Below the pieces are notes generated by a model, which worked only from the letters and a program-made list of their open reading frames with translations, did no database searches and was not told the origin of the DNA. Shown here piece by piece: positions 9,299-17,933 of a stretch of 64,000 nucleotides of DNA (its first letter is position 1; each line of letters begins with the position of its first letter). The stretch lies in assembly GCA_963750995.1 (NCBI GenBank), contig CAVVST010000005.1, forward strand, positions 1,612,001 through 1,676,000, written 5' to 3'. The DNA comes from CAVVST01 sp963750995 (lineage in GTDB: Bacteria > Acidobacteriota > Vicinamibacteria > Vicinamibacterales > UBA2999). Made by a program: the position numbers and the translations under genes.

Positions 9299-9421
9299 CG
9301 ACGCGGGGCGAGCGGACACTCTGTGCCCGTCGGTTACACCGAAACCGTTGGAGGGAACTGGGTTATGGGCTTATTGTTCAGCGCGTGAACGGCGCGATTG
9401 TCGCCGTTGACAACGATCTTG

Positions 9422-10555
9422 TCAACCCGTGATCGCCCCGAGATCCCAGAAGAATGACCTGATTGCCGAGACGATCTCCGCCTGCTGCGCTTCGGTCAGT
9501 TCGCCGTAGATGGGCAGCGCCAGTGACTCCCTCGCAGCGGCTTCCGCAACCGGAAAGGCACCCTCCCTGTAGCTCAGGCCCGCAAAGCACGTCTGCAGGT
9601 GGAAGGGCACGGGGTAATAGATTTCCGTGCCGATGCCGTGCTGCGCAAGGTAGTCGCGCAGTGCGTCGCGATTGGGAACGCGGATCACGAACTGGTTGTA
9701 GATGTGGGTACGATCGGTCGCTTCTACCGGCAACCGCACAGCGCCGGAGAGCCGGGCTTCGTCGAACAGCGCCCGGTAGCGGCGGGCATTGCGCTGACGT
9801 GCGGCGGTCCACCCGGCCAGATGCGGCAGCTTCACCCGCAACACCGCCGCCTGCAGCGCGTCCAGCCTGAAATTTCCGCCGACGAGATGGTGGTAATACT
9901 TCGGCTCCATTCCGTGATTGCGCAACAGCCGGAGGCGGCGTGCATGCGTCTCGTCAGTGGACGTGACGAGCCCGCCATCGCCGAAGGCTCCGAGGTTCTT
10001 GCTGGGAAAGAAGGAAAAGCATCCGATCGCGCCCCAGCTGCCGAGGGGGCGTCCGTGGTAGGTCGCGCCGATGGCCTGCGCGGCATCCTCGATCACGGGA
10101 ATCGATCGCGGCGACGCGGCGTCGAGCACGGGACCGAGATCGGCCGATTGTCCGAACAGATGCACGGGAACAATCGCGCGGGTTCGCGACGTGATGGCTG
10201 CAACCGCCGCTGCGGCGTCGATGTTGTAGGTGTCTGGGTCGATGTCGACGAACACCGGCCGCGCGCCCAGACGCGCAACCGCGCCCGCAGTGGCGAAGAA
10301 CGAATAGGTGGGCGTGATGACCTCGTCGCCCGGACCGATCTCCAAGGCCATCAGCGCCATCAGCAGCGCGTCCGTCCCGGACGACACACCGACGGTGTGG
10401 GGAATGGCGAGGTACGACGCGAGCTCGCGCTCCAGTGCCTCGACCTCAGGACCGTGAATGAATCGCTGGCTGTCGCAGACCCGCGTGATCGCGGCGAGGA
10501 GATCAGCTCGAAGCGGGCGATATTGTGCGTCCAGGTCCAGAAGCGGGACGCTCAC
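9422..10555 (-). CDS. DegT/DnrJ/EryC1/StrS family aminotransferase
   Basis: About 377 residues from the GTG at 10555, which overlaps the upstream stop as GTGA. It is a complete PLP-dependent sugar aminotransferase: VPLLDLDAQYRPL at the N-terminus, GVSSGTDALLMALMALEIGP, GDEVITPTYSFFATAGAVAR, the conserved Asp in VIEDAAQAIGA (about residue 157), and the Schiff-base lysine in SFFPSKNLGAFGDGG (about residue 186). The C-terminus has HIYNQFVIRVPNRDALRDYL and GIGTEIYYPVPFHLQTCF, typical of enzymes acting on nucleotide-linked 3- or 4-keto-sugars. A longer reading frame upstream exists, but it overlaps the preceding gene and lacks family similarity. It probably makes an amino sugar for the surface glycan built by this cluster. 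Confidence 0.93.
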   Translation of the reverse strand: MSVPLLDLDAQYRPLRADLLAAITRVCDSQRFIHGPEVEALERELASYLAIPHTVGVSSGTDALLMALMALEIGPGDEVITPTYSFFATAGAVARLGARPVFVDIDPDTYNIDAAAAVAAITSRTRAIVPVHLFGQSADLGPVLDAASPRSIPVIEDAAQAIGATYHGRPLGSWGAIGCFSFFPSKNLGAFGDGGLVTSTDETHARRLRLLRNHGMEPKYYHHLVGGNFRLDALQAAVLRVKLPHLAGWTAARQRNARRYRALFDEARLSGAVRLPVEATDRTHIYNQFVIRVPNRDALRDYLAQHGIGTEIYYPVPFHLQTCFAGLSYREGAFPVAEAAARESLALPIYGELTEAQQAEIVSAIRSFFWDLGAITG

Positions 10556-11253
10556 GACGCGTTCGCGGTCCGCCGCGACGGTGGCACCAGGCGCGGCAGC
10601 TCGACCAGGCGGTAATACACGAGCTTTTGCCATTCGAGCATTCCGTCTCTCAACGTATCGCGGCCTCTCCACCAGGTGTCGCTTCGAAACTTGTTTCGGT
10701 TCGACGGCCGCATGAGCACTTCTATCGACAGGTTCTCCACCGCCCGCATGAACGCCAGTCTGGACCGCGCGGTATGCGGGGGCGAGGTGACCACGATCAC
10801 GCGCCGGACCGGACGGGTGCTCGCCCAGCTGGCGAAGGCCTGCGCCTCGTCGGCCGTCGAGTCCGCCAGCGGTTCGAGCACCACGATGGTCTCGGCCGGC
10901 ACGCCAAGAGCGATCAGCGCCTGGCGTCTTCTGTCTTCGAGGCTGGCGATGATGCCCCGGCTGATGAGTTCGTTCTCGACCTCTTCCCGCTGTCCACGTG
11001 TGAGGATGACAACCGGGGCGTACCCGGACCGGTACAAGTCGGCCCCCTCCATGACGCGATCCAGAGATGGCGCCAGCACGATGATCGCGTCCGACCGCTG
11101 CAGGGGGTCGGCATGAATCAGTTGCGCGCCCATCGCCCGCAGGATAGTGGGTGAAAGAAAATCAAGTACCACCGCGGTGACGACGACCCACGCGGCCCAT
11201 CGAAGCCAACGGCCGCGAGGTGACAACGTCGGTGATACCTGACCCGGCGTCAC
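10552..11253 (-). CDS. YdcF/ElyC-type DUF218 membrane-anchored protein
   Basis: About 233 residues. One N-terminal membrane segment (LRWAAWVVVTAVVLDFL) is followed by a DUF218 alpha/beta domain: SDAIIVLAPSLDRVMEGADL, YRSGYAPVVILTRGQ, VPAETIVVLEPLADSTADEA and VRRVIVVTSPPHTARSRLAF. DUF218 proteins are associated with envelope and peptidoglycan-lipid metabolism (ElyC, SanA); their exact chemistry is poorly defined. The ATG overlaps the stop of the upstream glycosyltransferase-methyltransferase gene by four bases, and its own stop overlaps the next start, so the three genes form a tightly coupled operon. A role in handling a lipid-linked glycan intermediate is inferred from this context. Confidence 0.85.
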   Translation of the reverse strand: MTPGQVSPTLSPRGRWLRWAAWVVVTAVVLDFLSPTILRAMGAQLIHADPLQRSDAIIVLAPSLDRVMEGADLYRSGYAPVVILTRGQREEVENELISRGIIASLEDRRRQALIALGVPAETIVVLEPLADSTADEAQAFASWASTRPVRRVIVVTSPPHTARSRLAFMRAVENLSIEVLMRPSNRNKFRSDTWWRGRDTLRDGMLEWQKLVYYRLVELPRLVPPSRRTANAS

Positions 11254-12650
11254 GGCTTCATGCCTCGACGCCCAATTGCAATCGTCGACAACCCGAACCC
11301 GAAACCACCGGGCTCTTCAAGACCTCTCAGTGACGAGGCCATTCGATAGCCGCGCGTCGCCACCCTCGAGATGTGCGGCCGCTTCAGCAGGCGCCCGAAC
11401 ACGTACCAGCCCAGCGCCCCCACCCAGTTGAAGTACCGGCTCTTCTCGACGACGAAGCCGGCGTCGCGAAAGCGTTGCTCGAGCAGTTCACGGGTGTACC
11501 GACGGAAGTGACCGAGGTTGCGATCGAGGTCGCAATAGAGCTCCGGGTGGGCGGGCACGAGGACGACGAGAACGCCGCCCGGTTCGATCGCTCGATACAG
11601 CTCCGCCAGCACGCGTGTGTCGTCTTCGATGTGCTCGAGAACATTCAGGCAGACGACGGAATCAATCCTGTCGCCGGCGAGCTCCGCGGCGGTGAAGGTG
11701 TTTAGGTCGATACGCTGGATCTCGACGTTCTCATAGCTTCCGAACCGCCGCCGCAGCAGGTGCAGATACTCGCTCTCGTAGTCACTGAGGATGACGGCGT
11801 CCTTGTCGAGCAGGAACCTCGACAGATTGCCGGCGCCGGCGCCGATCTCCAGCACCCGCCGGCCGAGAAAGGGCGCGAATAACTCGAACATCATCCGGTT
11901 GTAGGACCCGAGCTCGCTCATGCGTGCGAGCGTGTGCTGACCAACGTGGCCGATGTCGCTGACGAACCAGTACTTCAGCAGCGTCCACACCGCCGAGACA
12001 GCATCGCGGGGTCCGATCTTCTTGCCCTCGGCATAATCGCGTCCGTGGTACGAGATCGGCACCTCGAAGATCCGGCATCCCAGCTTGGCCACCTTCATCG
12101 TCACTTCCGGCTCGAAGCCGAAGCGATCCGACCGCAGCGGGATCCGCTTGATCAGATCCGTGCGGAACGCCTTGTAACAGGTCTCCATGTCGGTGAGGTT
12201 GAGGTTCGTGAGCACGTTCGTCAGCAGCGTCAGCCCCTTGTTCGCGACGGCATGCCAGAACAGGTGGACGCGCCGGTACCCCGCGACAAATCGCGACCCA
12301 TATACCACGTCGGCCTCCCCCGAGAGCAGCGGCTTCAGGAGGACGGGGTATTCGGTGGGGTCGTACTCGAGGTCGGCGTCCTGAATGATGAGAAATTCCC
12401 CGGTGGCCTCTGCGATGCCGCGCCGGATGGCCGCGCCCTTTCCCTGGTTGCGCGGTTGCTGAAAGAGCCGCACCTCCGGGTATCGCGCCACGAGGGTCTT
12501 CAGAATCTCCGACGTCCCGTCGGTGGACCCATCGTCCACCAGGACGACTTCCTTCGAGACGTCCACCGCGACAACGCGACGGACCAGCTCGCGGACGGTG
12601 TAGCGCTCGTTATAAACCGGGATGATGACTGAGAGCTGCGGCTGCGTCAC
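11250..12650 (-). CDS. Glycosyltransferase family 2 / class I methyltransferase fusion protein
   Basis: About 466 residues from the GTG at 12650. Residues ~1-225 are a GT2 domain of the dolichyl-phosphate-mannose-synthase type: LSVIIPVYNERYTVRELVRR, EVVLVDDGSTDGT, NQGKGAAIRRGIAEATGEFL, the DAD metal motif in IIQDADLEYDP, and GRDYAEGKKIGPRDAV. After a linker, residues ~260-440 form an SAM-dependent methyltransferase: FAPFLGRRVLEIGAGAGNLS (motif I), VILSDYESEYL, VVCLNVLEHIEDD and PGGVLVVLVPAH. The fused protein could transfer a sugar to a lipid carrier and methylate a related substrate, or recruit two activities to one complex. It is the first gene of the YdcF-aminotransferase operon. Confidence 0.9.
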   Translation of the reverse strand: MTQPQLSVIIPVYNERYTVRELVRRVVAVDVSKEVVLVDDGSTDGTSEILKTLVARYPEVRLFQQPRNQGKGAAIRRGIAEATGEFLIIQDADLEYDPTEYPVLLKPLLSGEADVVYGSRFVAGYRRVHLFWHAVANKGLTLLTNVLTNLNLTDMETCYKAFRTDLIKRIPLRSDRFGFEPEVTMKVAKLGCRIFEVPISYHGRDYAEGKKIGPRDAVSAVWTLLKYWFVSDIGHVGQHTLARMSELGSYNRMMFELFAPFLGRRVLEIGAGAGNLSRFLLDKDAVILSDYESEYLHLLRRRFGSYENVEIQRIDLNTFTAAELAGDRIDSVVCLNVLEHIEDDTRVLAELYRAIEPGGVLVVLVPAHPELYCDLDRNLGHFRRYTRELLEQRFRDAGFVVEKSRYFNWVGALGWYVFGRLLKRPHISRVATRGYRMASSLRGLEEPGGFGFGLSTIAIGRRGMKP

Positions 12651-12723
12651 GGGGACGGAGCATTGTACCGCCCCTGCCTTGGGCAGCCGGCTTCGGCGCG
12701 GCAAGCCGATTCTCACCGGCAGG

Positions 12724-12729
12724 TATAAT
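12724..12729 (+). promoter_or_regulatory. -10 box TATAAT upstream of the oxygenase-like gene
   Basis: A perfect TATAAT ends 11 bases before the ATG at 12741. With a usual start point 6-8 bases after the hexamer, the leader would be only a few bases long and no Shine-Dalgarno sequence fits. I could not see a convincing -35 box. The divergent glycosyltransferase-methyltransferase operon starts at 12650 on the other strand. Confidence 0.55.
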
Positions 12730-12740
12730 CAGGCATTCAC

Positions 12741-13766
12741 ATGGCAATTCTGAAAACCGATCCGATGAGGGAGAACAGCGTTTCGTCGCCGGGGGGCGAC
12801 CCCAACGCGGCGCTGGCGGAGACAGTCGCCCTCGTCCAGCAGCAGTGCCAGGAGATCCTCGCGCAGGTCAAGGCGATGCGGGAGGAGGTCGCGCAGGTGA
12901 ACGTGCGCGAAGGGGAGCTGCGCGCGGTGCTCGAGCGCGCCACCGAATTGGACGCGCACCTCGAGCGGCTGAAAAAGACCCTGCGCAAGACGACGATGGC
13001 GCAGAGGGTCACGACCGCGATCGAAGACGCCGAGTATCACCGTACACCGTTCCCGTATACGGTGATCGACAACCTCCTGCCCACGGTGTTCTACGACGCC
13101 CTGCTCACCGGGATCCCGCCGGTTGAGCTGTTCGAGAGCAAGCCCATGGGCAAGCAGCACCTCGACGTGCCGTTCTCGCTGGCGCCGCTCTATTCGCAGC
13201 GGATCTGGCGGTTCATGGCGAACGAGCTCATTCCCAACGTCATCACGCCGGCGCTGCTCGCCAAGTTCCGCGTCGAGATCGACGAGTGGATCCGGCGGAA
13301 CTGGCCCGACCTGGCGCCCGAATCGATCGAGCTGCGCGGCAGCGGCGGCCGCATCATGTATCGCCGCCGCGGCTATCGCATCCGGCCGCACCGCGATCCG
13401 AAGTGGTCGTTCATCACCTGCATCCTGTATCTCGCCTTCCCCGGAGACGACGAGTCGTGGGGCACGCAGATGTACGCGGTAGGCAACGACCGCGAAGCGA
13501 CCAGCGCCGCGCCGTACTGGATCGACGAGAAGGACTGCACGATGGTCGAGGACGTGAAATTCGTCCCGAACCGCATGGTCGTGTTCCTCAATTCCGACGG
13601 GGCCCACGGCGCCGTCATCCCGCCGGATGCCCAGCCAGAAAACCTGCGGCGGTATATCTACCAGTTCCGCCTCGGGCCGACGCTGGAGTGGATTGCCAGG
13701 CTCAAGTCGATGCTGCCGGCGGAACGGCAGACGCTCTGGGCGGGAAAGGCGCTCGTCGACTATTAG
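12741..13766 (+). CDS. 2OG-Fe(II) oxygenase-like protein, paralogue 1, with N-terminal coiled coil
   Basis: About 341 residues. Residues ~25-90 are predicted helical and coiled (ETVALVQQQCQEILAQVKAM, LRAVLERATELDAHLERLKK). The rest resembles a double-stranded beta-helix dioxygenase, with an HxD pair in RPHRDPKWSFITCILYLAFP (His ~217, Asp ~219), a later His in SDGAHGAVIPPDAQ (~289) and Arg residues in NLRRYIYQFRL that could bind 2-oxoglutarate. The N-terminal part of the domain (FPYTVIDNLLPTVFYDALLT) is shared with the 24193-25182 product, which also keeps the HxD and GAHGA motifs. It probably hydroxylates or oxidises an unknown substrate, perhaps a sugar or lipid of the local pathway. It stands alone on the plus strand and converges on smpB. 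Confidence 0.75.
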   Translation: MAILKTDPMRENSVSSPGGDPNAALAETVALVQQQCQEILAQVKAMREEVAQVNVREGELRAVLERATELDAHLERLKKTLRKTTMAQRVTTAIEDAEYHRTPFPYTVIDNLLPTVFYDALLTGIPPVELFESKPMGKQHLDVPFSLAPLYSQRIWRFMANELIPNVITPALLAKFRVEIDEWIRRNWPDLAPESIELRGSGGRIMYRRRGYRIRPHRDPKWSFITCILYLAFPGDDESWGTQMYAVGNDREATSAAPYWIDEKDCTMVEDVKFVPNRMVVFLNSDGAHGAVIPPDAQPENLRRYIYQFRLGPTLEWIARLKSMLPAERQTLWAGKALVDY

Positions 13767-13767
13767 C

Positions 13768-13793
13768 GGCGGGTCCGCTTCGCGGAACCCGCC
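13768..13793. repeat. REP-like palindrome, type B, between convergent genes
   Basis: A 26-base imperfect palindrome filling the gap between the oxygenase stop (13766) and the smpB stop (13794). Ten paired positions with one C-A mismatch form the stem, closed by C(TTCG)G, the exceptionally stable UUCG tetraloop if transcribed. Related copies lie at 33624, 33701, 58764 and, degenerate or elongated, at 57272 and 31936. Its location suggests a bidirectional transcription terminator or mRNA-end stabiliser. Confidence 0.75.
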
Positions 13794-14276
13794 CTACGTC
13801 CGGCTGCGGCCTTTGACCGCGGCGCGGGTTTCGCGATCCGTCTCGCGCCGCCGGATGGTTTCCCGCTTGTCGTGCGCCTGCTTGCCTTTTGCCAGCGCCA
13901 GCAGCACCTTCACGCGACCATTCTTGAAATAGAGCTCGAGCGGTACAAGGGTGAGCCCTTTCTCCTTGGTCCGGCCCACCAGCTTCCTGATTTCATGGCT
14001 GTGCAGCAGCAGCTTCCGTTGCCGCATCTCCGCATGCTGCGCGTAGCCGCGGTGGCTGTACGGACTGATGTGGACGTTGAGCATCCACACTTCGCCGTTC
14101 TCGACGCGCGCGTAGCTGTCGCGCAGGTTCACGCGTCCTTCGCGGATGGCCTTGACTTCGGTGCCCAGCAGCGCGACGCCGCTCTCCCACGTTTCAAGCA
14201 CGTGATAGTCGTGACGCGCCTTCCGGTTCTCGGCAATGACGCGCCGCGCCTTCTCGCGTTCGGTCTGTTCCGCCAC
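13794..14276 (-). CDS. smpB: SsrA-binding protein SmpB
   Basis: About 160 residues from a GTG at 14276. SmpB binds tmRNA and delivers it to stalled ribosomes for trans-translation. Family landmarks are visible in order: ENRKARHDYHVLETWESGVA, LLGTEVKAIREGRVNLRDSY, VWMLNVHISPYSHRGYAQHA, RQRKLLLHSHEIRKLVG, KGLTLVPLELYFKNGRVKVL and the basic tail GKQAHDKRETIRRRETDRE. Length is normal for the family. It is transcribed divergently from nadE with a 38-base gap. No tmRNA (ssrA) gene is seen nearby. Confidence 0.97.
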   Translation of the reverse strand: MAEQTEREKARRVIAENRKARHDYHVLETWESGVALLGTEVKAIREGRVNLRDSYARVENGEVWMLNVHISPYSHRGYAQHAEMRQRKLLLHSHEIRKLVGRTKEKGLTLVPLELYFKNGRVKVLLALAKGKQAHDKRETIRRRETDRETRAAVKGRSRT

Positions 14277-14314
14277 CCCTCGATGCTATCCCACCGCCGA
14301 GGTATCCTCATTCC
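14277..14314. promoter_or_regulatory. Divergent smpB/nadE promoter region
   Basis: Only 38 bases separate the two GTG starts. On the plus strand TATCCT (14303-14308) ends 6 bases before the nadE GTG at 14315. On the minus strand TAGCAT (14288-14283) ends 6 bases before the smpB GTG at 14276. Neither gene has room for a ribosome-binding site between such a -10 box and its start, so both are candidates for leaderless transcripts. The assignment is from motif and spacing only. Confidence 0.4.
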
Positions 14315-15988
14315 GTGAGCCTCTCGATCGCGCTCGCGCAGGCCAATCCCACCGTCGGCGACGTGCAGGGCAACCTCGCGCTCGTGCGGCGCGCGCGCAA
14401 GGATGCCGCGGCGCTCGGCGCCGACCTCGTGGTGTTATCCGAGCTCGTGCTGGTCGGCTATCCGCCGGAGGACCTCGTGCTGCGTCCCGCCTTCGTCCAG
14501 GCGGCGGCCGCCGCCCTCCGCGAGCTGCAGCACGAGACCGCCGCGGGCGGTCCGGGCCTCGTGGTCACGCTGCCGTGGGCCCAGGATGGACACGTCTTCA
14601 ATGCCGTCGCGCTCGTCGCCGACGGCCGCGCCGATCTCCGCTTCAAGCGCGAACTGCCGAACTACGGGGTGTTCGACGAGAAACGCGTGTTCACACCAGG
14701 CCCGCTGCCCGATCCGGTCGATTTCCGCGGCGTCCGTCTCGGGCTCCCGGTCTGCGAAGACGTCTGGTACCCGGAATCCGTCGCACATCTGGCCGCGGCC
14801 GGGGCGCAGCTGCTGCTCGTGCCGAACGGCTCGCCATTCGAGGTCGACAAATTTCATCAGCGTCTCGACCTGACGCGCCACCGAGTCTCCGAATCGGGGC
14901 TCGCGCTGGCCTACGTCAACCAGGTCGGCGGCCAGGACGAGCTCGTCTTCGACGGCGGATCGTTCGTCATGAATGCCAGTGGGGCGCTGGCGCACGTGCT
15001 TCCCTTCTGGAGCGAGGCGCTGGTCCTCACCACCTGGGAATGCCGCGACGGCCGCTACGCCCCAATCGGCCCGCCTTCGCCGGAGGCTTCGGCGAGGCAG
15101 GCGTACACGGAACTCCCACGGCCACAGGCGATCTACAGCGCGATGGTGCTCGGACTTCGCGACTACGTGCGGAAGAATGGGTTTCGCGGCGTGGTGCTGG
15201 GACTCTCCGGCGGCATCGACTCGGCGCTGACCGCCGCCGTGGCCGTGGATGCGCTGGGCGCCGATCGGGTGCGCGGCGTTCGGCTGCCCTCGCGCTTCAC
15301 CTCGGACGCCAGCCAGGACGACGCGGCCACGTCGGCGGGCGCGCTGGGGATGCGGCTCGAGACGATCGCGATCGAAGCGCCGGTCAAGGCGGTCGAAGAC
15401 ACGCTCACGCCGCTCTTTACCGGCCGCCCCCGTGACGTCACCGAGGAGAACCTGCAGGCGCGGATCCGCGGCGTGCTCCTCATGGCGCTGTCGAACAAGT
15501 TCGGCGATCTGCTCGTCACGACCGGGAACAAATCGGAGATGTCGGTGGGCTACGCCACGCTCTACGGCGACATGTGCGGCGGCTACTCGGTACTGAAGGA
15601 CGTGTACAAGACCGAGATCTACGCGCTGTCACGATGGCGGAACGAACACGTGCCCGATGGCGGATTGGGCCCTCGCGGCCGCGTCATCCCCGAATCGTCG
15701 CTGACGAAGGCGCCCACGGCCGAACTCCGGCCCAACCAGACCGACCAGGATTCGCTGCCGCCGTACGACATCCTCGATGCCATCCTGACCAGTCTGATCG
15801 AGGACGAGCAGAGCGTCGATGAAATCACCGCGCGCGGATTTGCCCGCGACGTCGTAACCCGCGTGCAGCGCATGCTGTTTGCGGCGGAATACAAGCGGAG
15901 ACAGGCGCCGCCGGGTGTTAAAATCACGCGGAAGAGCTTCGGACGCGACCGTCGGTATCCGCTGACAAACGCATTTCGCGAAACATAG
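14315..15988 (+). CDS. nadE: Glutamine-dependent NAD+ synthetase NadE
   Basis: About 557 residues, a usual size for the two-domain enzyme that amidates deamido-NAD+ using glutamine and ATP. The N-terminal nitrilase-like glutaminase domain shows its triad: Glu ~43 in VVLSELVLVGYPPEDL, Lys ~111 in RFKRELPNYGVF and Cys ~147 in GLPVCEDVWYPES. The C-terminal synthetase has the ATP pyrophosphatase P-loop VLGLSGGIDSALTAAVAVDA (about residues 293-312) and the NAD-synthase segments LLVTTGNKSEMSVGYATLYG and DMCGGYSVLKDVYKTEIYAL. The start is a GTG. It is followed after 4 bases by the membrane protein at 15993, so the two may be co-transcribed despite unrelated roles. Confidence 0.97.
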   Translation: MSLSIALAQANPTVGDVQGNLALVRRARKDAAALGADLVVLSELVLVGYPPEDLVLRPAFVQAAAAALRELQHETAAGGPGLVVTLPWAQDGHVFNAVALVADGRADLRFKRELPNYGVFDEKRVFTPGPLPDPVDFRGVRLGLPVCEDVWYPESVAHLAAAGAQLLLVPNGSPFEVDKFHQRLDLTRHRVSESGLALAYVNQVGGQDELVFDGGSFVMNASGALAHVLPFWSEALVLTTWECRDGRYAPIGPPSPEASARQAYTELPRPQAIYSAMVLGLRDYVRKNGFRGVVLGLSGGIDSALTAAVAVDALGADRVRGVRLPSRFTSDASQDDAATSAGALGMRLETIAIEAPVKAVEDTLTPLFTGRPRDVTEENLQARIRGVLLMALSNKFGDLLVTTGNKSEMSVGYATLYGDMCGGYSVLKDVYKTEIYALSRWRNEHVPDGGLGPRGRVIPESSLTKAPTAELRPNQTDQDSLPPYDILDAILTSLIEDEQSVDEITARGFARDVVTRVQRMLFAAEYKRRQAPPGVKITRKSFGRDRRYPLTNAFRET

Positions 15989-15992
15989 CAGC

Positions 15993-17933
15993 TTGAGCAG
16001 TGCTCTGAACGTGTCGCGGCGGACTGCGGTGGGCCTCCTACTACTCGCCGTACTGCTGCCCCTCACCACCCGTGCACTCGTGGGCCGCCGCGGCGCGGTC
16101 ATCTACGTCCGGTGGGAACCGTCGATCACGGACGCCGGGCGAAGGAACCTCGAGTCGCGATTCCACTTGGCCGACGGCGAGATGCCGGACGCCGCGACTT
16201 GGAAGTACGACCTTCTCGATGTGTCACCCGGCAACATCCGGGCACTCGTTGCCGAGCCGGCCGTCGCGGACACGCATGCACTCGACCGCGCCACCGGCAG
16301 GCTCGCTCCCTCGGCGGTACGCACCTCCCGCCGCCTGCGTGCCTCCACCGCGGGGGATCGAATCGTGGCGGTCTCGGATTTTCTGGCGATGCTCGCGGGC
16401 GTCATCGCCGCGTTGACACTCGTCCGAGTGAGACTACGGATACCGGCCGCGACGGCGCGATGGGTGCGCGCCAGGTGGACAGTGCCGTCATCGGCGACCA
16501 GGGCGCGGCTCGACCCCGCAGTTGACCTCAGTTATGACGATCGCCCGCGCCTGTGGACGGCTGCGGTTATGGCGGTCTGGGCGCCGCTGGTCATCATTCT
16601 CTGCGTCACGCTGTGGCGAACGCCATTCCCGATAAACGAAGCGGTTGCCCTGCTCGAAGACACGGCAGCCCGGCCTCCTGCCCGCTTTCTGATTCCGGAC
16701 ACGGCCTACTACCGGCCGTTTTTCTATTTCACGTTGTCCGCCCTCTGGCACCACGGAGGGACGCTTGGCACGACGCTGGCCGGAATCCGGCTCATGACCA
16801 TTATTCCCGTCGTGCTCATCGTCGCTCTGTTCATCTGGCATCTTCGTCCGCGGACGGGGATCGACGCCGCGGCGGCCGGCATCGCCGTTGCCGTCCTGGT
16901 AGGCAGTCCAGGATTCCGCGACAACCTGGAGATTGGACTGAGCTACACGATCGTGGGCATGCTGATTGCCTTGGTCGTGTGGATTCTGTTGAACCGCGAG
17001 TGGCGCCCCTGGCACGCGCCGCTCGTCGTCGTCCTGACGCTGGTAGCGATCGGCTTCAAGGAGCAGGGACTGGTGCTCGTGCCGCTCGTCATCGTCGCGT
17101 CGTGGACCCGCGCATCTGGCTCCAGCCGAGCCATGGCGGTAACACTCGGCACTATCGCGGTCGCGTATGTCGCGCTTCGCTTGAGCTGGCGCGGATCCTG
17201 GGAGCTGTTCCAGCAGGACCTCGGGCTTGGCTTTGCTGAGATCGAAAAAGGTGAAGCCGCGGTCCGGTTCGCCGCGTTCCCCTATTGGATGTACGTCTAC
17301 AACGGGGCCAGCACGGTGGCGAACGTCCTCTTCGCAGAACCGACACGGGGGATCTTTCGGATCGTGCGAGCCGTGACTGATGGCGAGACAGAGCTCTGGC
17401 AGATCATTCATGCCGGCTCGTCAGTCGCGCTGACGGGTGTCATTACCTGGTGGGGGATTCGCGCCCTGAAGCGAAATTCGAACGGCAACTGGTCGCCGCA
17501 GTCACGCCTGTTCGTGGCCACAGGGGTCATCGTGCTTGCCTGCGGCGCGCTGAGCTTCAATTATTCGCGCGATCGACTGGGAGGCATGGCGGTTGTGTTC
17601 TACGCGATGGCGGCGTTTTTTGCCCTTCGAGAGGCTGCGGCTCAGGCCCTGGCGGCTTCGCGCGCGCGATTCGTCATGGCAAGCCTGGGTCTCGTGCTGC
17701 TCGGCGCCGCCTGGCATACACGGGCCGTCGCCACTCTCGAATACGCACATGTCCACTCCTGGGGCAATCAGGAAGAGTGGTTTGTCAGGCTGGCGTCACG
17801 CCGAATTGAGCATGCCCATCGAACGGTGTATCTCCGCATCATGGAGTCGATGGTCGAGCAGGGCATCGATCCGGCGGCGCCGAGAACCACTCGGTTTCCC
17901 GATTGGGTGTTGCTCATCATAGGGGAGGTATGA
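15993..17933 (+). CDS. Polytopic membrane protein, family P member 2, with N-terminal VRW-DT module
   Basis: About 646 residues from a TTG at 15993. One membrane segment (AVGLLLLAVLLPLTTRALVG) precedes the VRW-DT module at residues ~37-105: VIYVRWEPSITDAGRRNLES, TWKYDLLDVSPGNIRALV, VADTHALDRATGRL. The signal-anchor topology would place the module outside the cytoplasm. The rest is hydrophobic, and its C-terminal half matches family P proteins at 7165 and 26664: YNGASTVANVLFAEPTRGIF, LSFNYSRDRLGGMAVVFYAM and a tail ending RFPDWVLLIIGEV. Its stop overlaps the start of an ankyrin partner by ATGA, with an AGGGGAGG ribosome site inside its own 3' end. Function unknown; GT-C-like transferase suspected. 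Confidence 0.8.
   Translation: MSSALNVSRRTAVGLLLLAVLLPLTTRALVGRRGAVIYVRWEPSITDAGRRNLESRFHLADGEMPDAATWKYDLLDVSPGNIRALVAEPAVADTHALDRATGRLAPSAVRTSRRLRASTAGDRIVAVSDFLAMLAGVIAALTLVRVRLRIPAATARWVRARWTVPSSATRARLDPAVDLSYDDRPRLWTAAVMAVWAPLVIILCVTLWRTPFPINEAVALLEDTAARPPARFLIPDTAYYRPFFYFTLSALWHHGGTLGTTLAGIRLMTIIPVVLIVALFIWHLRPRTGIDAAAAGIAVAVLVGSPGFRDNLEIGLSYTIVGMLIALVVWILLNREWRPWHAPLVVVLTLVAIGFKEQGLVLVPLVIVASWTRASGSSRAMAVTLGTIAVAYVALRLSWRGSWELFQQDLGLGFAEIEKGEAAVRFAAFPYWMYVYNGASTVANVLFAEPTRGIFRIVRAVTDGETELWQIIHAGSSVALTGVITWWGIRALKRNSNGNWSPQSRLFVATGVIVLACGALSFNYSRDRLGGMAVVFYAMAAFFALREAAAQALAASRARFVMASLGLVLLGAAWHTRAVATLEYAHVHSWGNQEEWFVRLASRRIEHAHRTVYLRIMESMVEQGIDPAAPRTTRFPDWVLLIIGEV

Noticed and set aside
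13794..14276. Adjacent tmRNA (ssrA) gene
   Set aside because: smpB is often near ssrA, so I looked on both sides, but the flanks are a REP element, an oxygenase gene and nadE with no room for a ~350-base RNA.
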